Below are positions 60,676 through 64,000 of a DNA stretch of 64,000 bases, one piece after another. A program made the position numbers and the translations under genes. The stretch is from Acidobacteriota bacterium (GTDB taxonomy: Bacteria; Acidobacteriota; Terriglobia; Terriglobales; Acidobacteriaceae). The notes under the pieces are model-generated. The model did no database searches and was not told the DNA's origin. It was given only the letters and a program-made list of their open reading frames with translations. Each line of letters begins with the position of its first letter. Position 1 is the first letter of the stretch. The DNA is taken from contig JABBOG010000006.1 of the NCBI GenBank assembly GCA_019351975.1, positions 49,701 to 113,700 on the forward strand, in the 5' to 3' direction.

Positions 60676-60859
60676 GGGCCGATCTCCTCTTATCATTGCA
60701 CTTATAACCATTCCTTGACATTCCGCTAGTAGATTGCGGTCTAACGTTGCAACGAAGCAAACATTACAACATTCACCCTATAGGCTTCGATGCTCTGAGA
60801 CAAGCGGGCGGCGGCATGAAGCTTCCACATGGGCGAGCCAGCAAGTAGTATGATATGTG

Positions 60860-62020
60860 ATGAAGACAGCGATTGATGTCGCCGGACGAATTTCTGTTCC
60901 AATGCTTGACTTTAGCCGCGAATTTGCTGAGATACGCGAAGAAGTGATGGCGGCAATGGGAGCGGTGTGCGAGTCCCAGCGATTTATTCTAGGGCCGGAG
61001 GTGGGGCGGTTTGAAACGGCGGCTGCGGCGGCTTGCGGGGTTGCGCATGCGGTTGGGTGTGCGAGTGGAACGGATGCGCTCTGGCTGGGGCTTGCGGCGC
61101 TTCGACTAGGTAAAGGGGATGTTGTTGTAACGACGCCATTTAGCTTCTTTGCGACGGTAAGTTCGATCCTTCGCGCTGGAGCGTGGCCGGTGCTGGCGGA
61201 TATTGACGCGAGGACGTTCAATTTATCGCCAGGGGCGGTTCTTGAGGCGTTGAACCGGGAGCCGGGCGCTGCTGTGATGCCGGTACATTTGTATGGGCAA
61301 TGCGCTGATATGACAGCGTTTAGAGAGATAGCCGAAGCCAACGGGATGAAGGTGGTGGAGGATGCTGCGCAGGCTTTCGGGGCGTCGTGGAAGGGTGTGC
61401 GAGCGGGAGGGTTGGGAGATGCGGCTGCGTTTAGCTTTTATCCCACGAAAAACCTGAGCGCTTTTGGTGATGCCGGCATGCTAACTACCGCAGATGCAGT
61501 TACTTCCGAGAGGGCCATGATGCTGCGGGCGCACGGAATGCGGCGTAGATATTTCCATGACGAGGTAGGTTGGAACTCGCGAATGGACACGCTGCAGGCG
61601 GCGGTGCTGGAGGTAAAGCTGCGGCGCGTGGAGGCTGGGAATGCGCTGCGGCGGGAGCTTGCAGCGCTTTACAATCAGCGGTTTACAGAGGCAGGCATCG
61701 TTGGAACGCGGATCGAGGATGGTGTGGTGCTGCCGTATGTCGACCCGAGCGCGGGGCATGTGTATCACCAATATGTGGTGCGCGTGGCACGCAGGAATGA
61801 GTTGCGAGAGTACTTGTCGGGGCTGTCGATTGGCTCGGAAGTCTATTATCCTCAGCCACTTCACTTGCAGGAGAGCTTGCGGTTTCTGGGTTACAAGAAA
61901 GGTGATTTCCCGGTGAGTGAGAAGGCTGCGGAGGAGGTTCTGGCACTGCCGATGTATCCGGAGCTGCGGGTCGACGAGTTGGAGACGGTGGTGGATGCGA
62001 TTCGTCGCTTTTATGCATGA
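60860..62020 (+). CDS. DegT/DnrJ/EryC1/StrS family aminotransferase
   Basis: A 386-residue PLP-dependent enzyme of the sugar aminotransferase family, which forms amino sugars from nucleotide-linked keto sugars in O-antigen, capsule or glycoconjugate synthesis. The PLP lysine is in FYPTKNLSAFGDAG (about residue 198), with GCASGTDALWLGL (about 72), VHLYGQCADM and VVEDAAQAFGASWKG also typical. The start is an ATG at 60860, directly after an in-frame GTG; no strong ribosome-binding site is seen. The gene is divergent from hfq. The neighbouring genes give no clue to its sugar. Confidence 0.9.
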   Translation: MKTAIDVAGRISVPMLDFSREFAEIREEVMAAMGAVCESQRFILGPEVGRFETAAAAACGVAHAVGCASGTDALWLGLAALRLGKGDVVVTTPFSFFATVSSILRAGAWPVLADIDARTFNLSPGAVLEALNREPGAAVMPVHLYGQCADMTAFREIAEANGMKVVEDAAQAFGASWKGVRAGGLGDAAAFSFYPTKNLSAFGDAGMLTTADAVTSERAMMLRAHGMRRRYFHDEVGWNSRMDTLQAAVLEVKLRRVEAGNALRRELAALYNQRFTEAGIVGTRIEDGVVLPYVDPSAGHVYHQYVVRVARRNELREYLSGLSIGSEVYYPQPLHLQESLRFLGYKKGDFPVSEKAAEEVLALPMYPELRVDELETVVDAIRRFYA

Positions 62021-62269
62021 GTGGACGATTTCGGCGTTCTTAGCGCGCTTGTCGCCGGTGTTGAGGTGCTATGCGGGCGGGGTTAGTGGTTTTGAGGCGA
62101 AGTTTTTAATTCTGGCTGCGATGGGATGGTGGAGTTGGAGGCTTCGGGTGGGTTCGTGCCCGTGTCTCAGAAGCGTCGCACTTGGATTGTGGGGGAGTCC
62201 GATGGTGGAAAAGGGCCGGGAGGTGTTTGTGGGTGCGCAGGTTCTGGCGGGTTCTTCGGCTACGCTGCG

Positions 62270-62291
62270 CTTCGCTCAGGATGCCAGGTTC
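62270..62291. repeat. Short interspersed repeat, copy 1
   Basis: CTTCGCTCAGGATGCCAGGTTC is found here and, with 2 of 22 bases changed, at 62331-62352. Motifs of the form CGCTCAGGATGACA are common in intergenic regions of related genomes to my recollection; this is not verified here. Confidence 0.6.
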
Positions 62292-62330
62292 TGTTTCATT
62301 CAGATGAAGGCACACTGCAGCGATCCTTCG

Positions 62331-62352
62331 CTTTGCTCAGGATGACAGGTTC
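62331..62352. repeat. Short interspersed repeat, copy 2
   Basis: CTTTGCTCAGGATGACAGGTTC matches copy 1 at 20 of 22 positions, 61 bases downstream. A partial relative, GGCGAAGGATGACA, lies at about 63808-63821, after the inverted repeat. Confidence 0.6.
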
Positions 62353-62406
62353 GTTGCGGGGTGGGGAGAGATGGGTGGTCGGTGGTGGGCGGGTGGTGGG
62401 TTCGGG

Positions 62407-63585
62407 TTAGCGGCGGTGATGGTGGGGTGAGGTTGCGCGGATGCGGGCGTGGAGCTTCTTTTCGGCGACGGGGTCGGGGTGGGCTTCAGGTGGAGGCTGG
62501 GTGCCAGGGGCGAGGATGCGGCGGCAGATGTTGCCTTCGAGGAGATAGGTCTTCTCGATGGTGGCTCCGGGCTTGAAGAGGCCGGTGGTGGGGTTCGGCG
62601 TTGGCATGGGCTGGCCGTCGGCGAGGACGCGATAGGTGAAACTGGGGAGCTTCTCGGTGGCGTCGATGCCTTTGGCGGTGGGGTCGGTTTGACGTCCGAT
62701 TGTGACGGGGAGGTAGCCGGCGATGTTGTGGTCGCTGAAGCCGGTCTCGTAGCGGTGCTTTTTGGCGTTCCAGATGAAGACGCGGACCTGGTTGAAGTCG
62801 TAGGGCAGGCCGGCCTTGTAGGGGGTGAGGACGGTGAGGTACTCGGGGACGCTGGTGACGGGTGCATTGTTGACGACGATGCCGGAGTCTGGGTCGTCGA
62901 CGTGAGCGAGGATGTAGGCGCCGACGATGCGCTGGCCGTTGGCGTAGCGGAGGAGGGCGTCGGGGGTGACGATGTCGGCCATGCGGCCGTAGAGCCAGCC
63001 GGTCTGGCCCTTGCTATCGCGGACGAGCCACCAGTCTTCCATGGCGGGTGCTGGGGGTGCTCCGGAGGCGTCTGGCGGGGCCGTGGCGGCGGTTACGCCG
63101 GGAGGAAGGGGTTTGGGGATGGAGGCGCGTTCGAGGAGGCTGAGCGGATCGTTTTCGGCGAGGAGGTAGAAGTGGTCGGTGGTGCGGCCGGGAGCGACGT
63201 GGAGGTAGACCTCGTCGCTGGCGGTGGCGGTGGCGATGACGGGGTCGTTTTTGTGGGCTTCACCGAGGGCTTCGAACGTATCTGCGATGGTGGGGCCGGC
63301 GGTCTGGCGCTCTTCGATCCAGCCGATGGTGCCGTTGGGGGTTTGTACTTTAAGGAAGCGGCGGGCATGGTCGAGGACGATGAGCTTTTCGCCGTTGGTG
63401 ACGGTGCCGGTGCGGTTGGAGACGGCGGCGACGCGGTCGCGGAGGATGGCTTCCTTGGCGGTGACGTAGACGTATTGACGGGAGGGCTTGGGGTGGAAGT
63501 GGGAGCAGCCAGAGAGGGTGAGTGCGAGCGCGGCGCATGATGTGATGCGCGAAAGACGGCTCGTGAGGGCGTGGAGGCAGGGCAT
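62407..63585 (-). CDS. SH3-domain-like lipoprotein of unknown function
   Basis: A 392-residue exported protein. The signal sequence ends with a lipobox LSGC (about residue 27), so it is probably lipid-anchored. Residues about 38-95 form an SH3b-like domain (VYVTAKEAILRDRVAAVSNRTGTVTNGEKLIVLD, then FLKVQTPNGTIGWIEER); a second such region may lie around 150-210 (DDWWLVRDSKGQTGWLYGRMA, with WW). The C-terminal part (about 220-390) contains PVTIGRQTDP and is not recognised. Pro/Ala-rich linkers separate the parts. SH3b domains often bind peptidoglycan peptides. The gene is convergent with the aminotransferase gene; base composition is very high in G+C. Confidence 0.75.
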   Translation of the reverse strand: MPCLHALTSRLSRITSCAALALTLSGCSHFHPKPSRQYVYVTAKEAILRDRVAAVSNRTGTVTNGEKLIVLDHARRFLKVQTPNGTIGWIEERQTAGPTIADTFEALGEAHKNDPVIATATASDEVYLHVAPGRTTDHFYLLAENDPLSLLERASIPKPLPPGVTAATAPPDASGAPPAPAMEDWWLVRDSKGQTGWLYGRMADIVTPDALLRYANGQRIVGAYILAHVDDPDSGIVVNNAPVTSVPEYLTVLTPYKAGLPYDFNQVRVFIWNAKKHRYETGFSDHNIAGYLPVTIGRQTDPTAKGIDATEKLPSFTYRVLADGQPMPTPNPTTGLFKPGATIEKTYLLEGNICRRILAPGTQPPPEAHPDPVAEKKLHARIRATSPHHHRR

Positions 63586-63717
63586 GTGTGGGGCGCCTTT
63601 GGCGGGTGTGGATGGGGACGGCGATGCGCTGAGGCCGTAAGGATAGGGTACCGCGAGATGCGGGTGGGGATGGTGACTGGGGAGGTTCGGGGCGGGATGC
63701 GTTTGTTTTCGTAGGGA

Positions 63718-63753
63718 GGGATCCCATGTCTCTAAGGCGAGACATGGGATCCC
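63718..63753. repeat. Perfect 15-bp inverted repeat
   Basis: GGGATCCCATGTCTC and GAGACATGGGATCCC flank the 6-base loop TAAGGC. It lies between two minus-strand genes. A related half-sequence (CCCGTGTCTCAGAAGCG) occurs at 62159-62175, so this may be a member of an intergenic repeat family rather than only a terminator. No T run follows on either strand. Confidence 0.7.
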
Positions 63754-63850
63754 GGAGTTGTGGCGGGGCGGGTGGGGGTGGTCGGAGAAGCGTGCCCTCC
63801 GCCTGCGGCGAAGGATGACAAGAGTTGAAGGCGGTGCTGTTGGGGGTGGC

Positions 63851-64000
63851 TTAGGGGGTGGTGGCGATGGCGGTGGGAACGCCGGAGGTGACGCCGGTGG
63901 GGGCAGAGGCGCTGCTGGTGAGCGTGCCGGTTTTGCCGATGGTGAAGAGCTGGGTGCCGGAGACGGTGTTGTAGCCGGTGGCGAGGAGGTAGGCGTCGGT
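63851..64000 (-). CDS. C-terminal fragment of a repeat-type, probably exported protein
   Basis: The last 49 codons of a gene that continues beyond the window. The fragment (with YLLATGYNTVSGTQLFTIG and a Thr/Ser/Ala/Gly-rich end) resembles blades of beta-propeller proteins of the YVTN/lactonase-like type found in Acidobacteriota, but it is too short for a firm family call. It ends in TAA at 63853-63851. Confidence 0.5.
   Translation of the reverse strand, partial: TDAYLLATGYNTVSGTQLFTIGKTGTLTSSASAPTGVTSGVPTAIATTP

Larger units (their letters stand above)
62021..62406. other. Intergenic region with repeat copies, no convincing gene
   Basis: These 386 bases between the aminotransferase gene and the convergent SH3-type lipoprotein gene contain frames open on both strands, but none with a ribosome-binding site or recognisable product. 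The stretch holds the two repeat copies listed separately and a sequence CCCGTGTCTCAGAAGCG (62159-62175) that resembles part of the inverted repeat at 63718-63753. Confidence 0.6.

Noticed and set aside
61917..62345. Open frame across the intergenic region after the aminotransferase gene
   Set aside because: It starts inside the aminotransferase gene, runs through repeat copies and shows no domain or ribosome-binding site.
62449..63540. Gly-rich plus-strand frame opposite the SH3-type lipoprotein gene
   Set aside because: The minus-strand frame has a signal sequence, lipobox and SH3-like segments; the plus frame is only low-complexity Gly/Glu/Asp/Val.

Overview
The window looks like a stretch of chromosome from an Acidobacteriota bacterium, probably subdivision 1 (Terriglobia, Acidobacteriaceae type). 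This is inferred from gene style: a TonB-dependent receptor with an N-terminal carboxypeptidase-regulatory-like domain, a secreted VWFA-like protein, a Wzi-family capsule protein, a futalosine-type MqnD homologue and an atp operon without atpB/atpE. Two tRNAs (Arg-CCT, Lys-CTT) are present. I saw no rRNA, CRISPR array, prophage or intact insertion sequence.

Layout. 1-0.8 kb: end of the Kdp potassium pump (kdpB fragment, kdpC). 0.95-5.3 kb, minus strand: a B12-type radical SAM protein, then an apparent operon of a family 2 glycosyltransferase, a quinone-oxidoreductase-like MDR protein and a GNAT acetyltransferase. 5.4-5.6 kb: tRNA-Arg(CCT) with tRNA-like debris just upstream. 5.7-11.8 kb, plus strand: TonB receptor, VWFA-like secreted protein, and a large PLP decarboxylase with a receiver-like N-terminal domain. 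11.9-14.1 kb: groES-groEL under a CIRCE/HrcA-type promoter. 14.2-15.5 kb: a lipoprotein and an SDR with overlapping ends.

15.5-28.8 kb is an exopolysaccharide/capsule locus. It holds a CpsB/YwqE-like PHP phosphatase, a lone receiver protein, a glycosyltransferase/acyltransferase set, a Wza-like export protein and a Wzc-like tyrosine kinase on the minus strand, divergent from UDP-glucose dehydrogenase and UDP-glucuronate decarboxylase. The last two give UDP-glucose to UDP-glucuronate to UDP-xylose. A Wzi-like outer-membrane protein closes it. No flippase, polymerase or priming transferase is visible.

28.9-45.7 kb is mostly housekeeping: homodimeric aceE with a degenerate E1-alpha-like protein behind it, argJ divergent from thiC, a TonB protein, a PSMA-like M28 peptidase, mscL with a zinc ribbon, a MoaD-MoaE fusion, an Hfq-like paralogue beside an inositol-monophosphatase-family gene, a ferredoxin, a DUF1569 protein, recO and glyQS. 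45.8-52.2 kb: an unrecognised protein, a very long LptC/LptA-like protein with lptB, tRNA-Lys, mqnD and bioY, and a DivIC/FtsB-like protein. 52.3-60.7 kb, minus strand: hfq-hflX and the atp operon (F', F, H, A, G, D, C). 60.9-64 kb: a DegT-type aminotransferase, a repeat-bearing intergenic stretch, an SH3-type lipoprotein and the 3' end of a further gene.

The observations I would check first are the tRNA-Arg whose 19-56 tertiary pair appears inverted (C19-G56 instead of G19-C56), the second Hfq-like protein, the E1-alpha-like protein that has lost the thiamine-diphosphate motif, and the MoaD-MoaE fusion. Start codons were chosen by ribosome-binding site and family length. No similarity search was run, so product names rest on recognised motifs.
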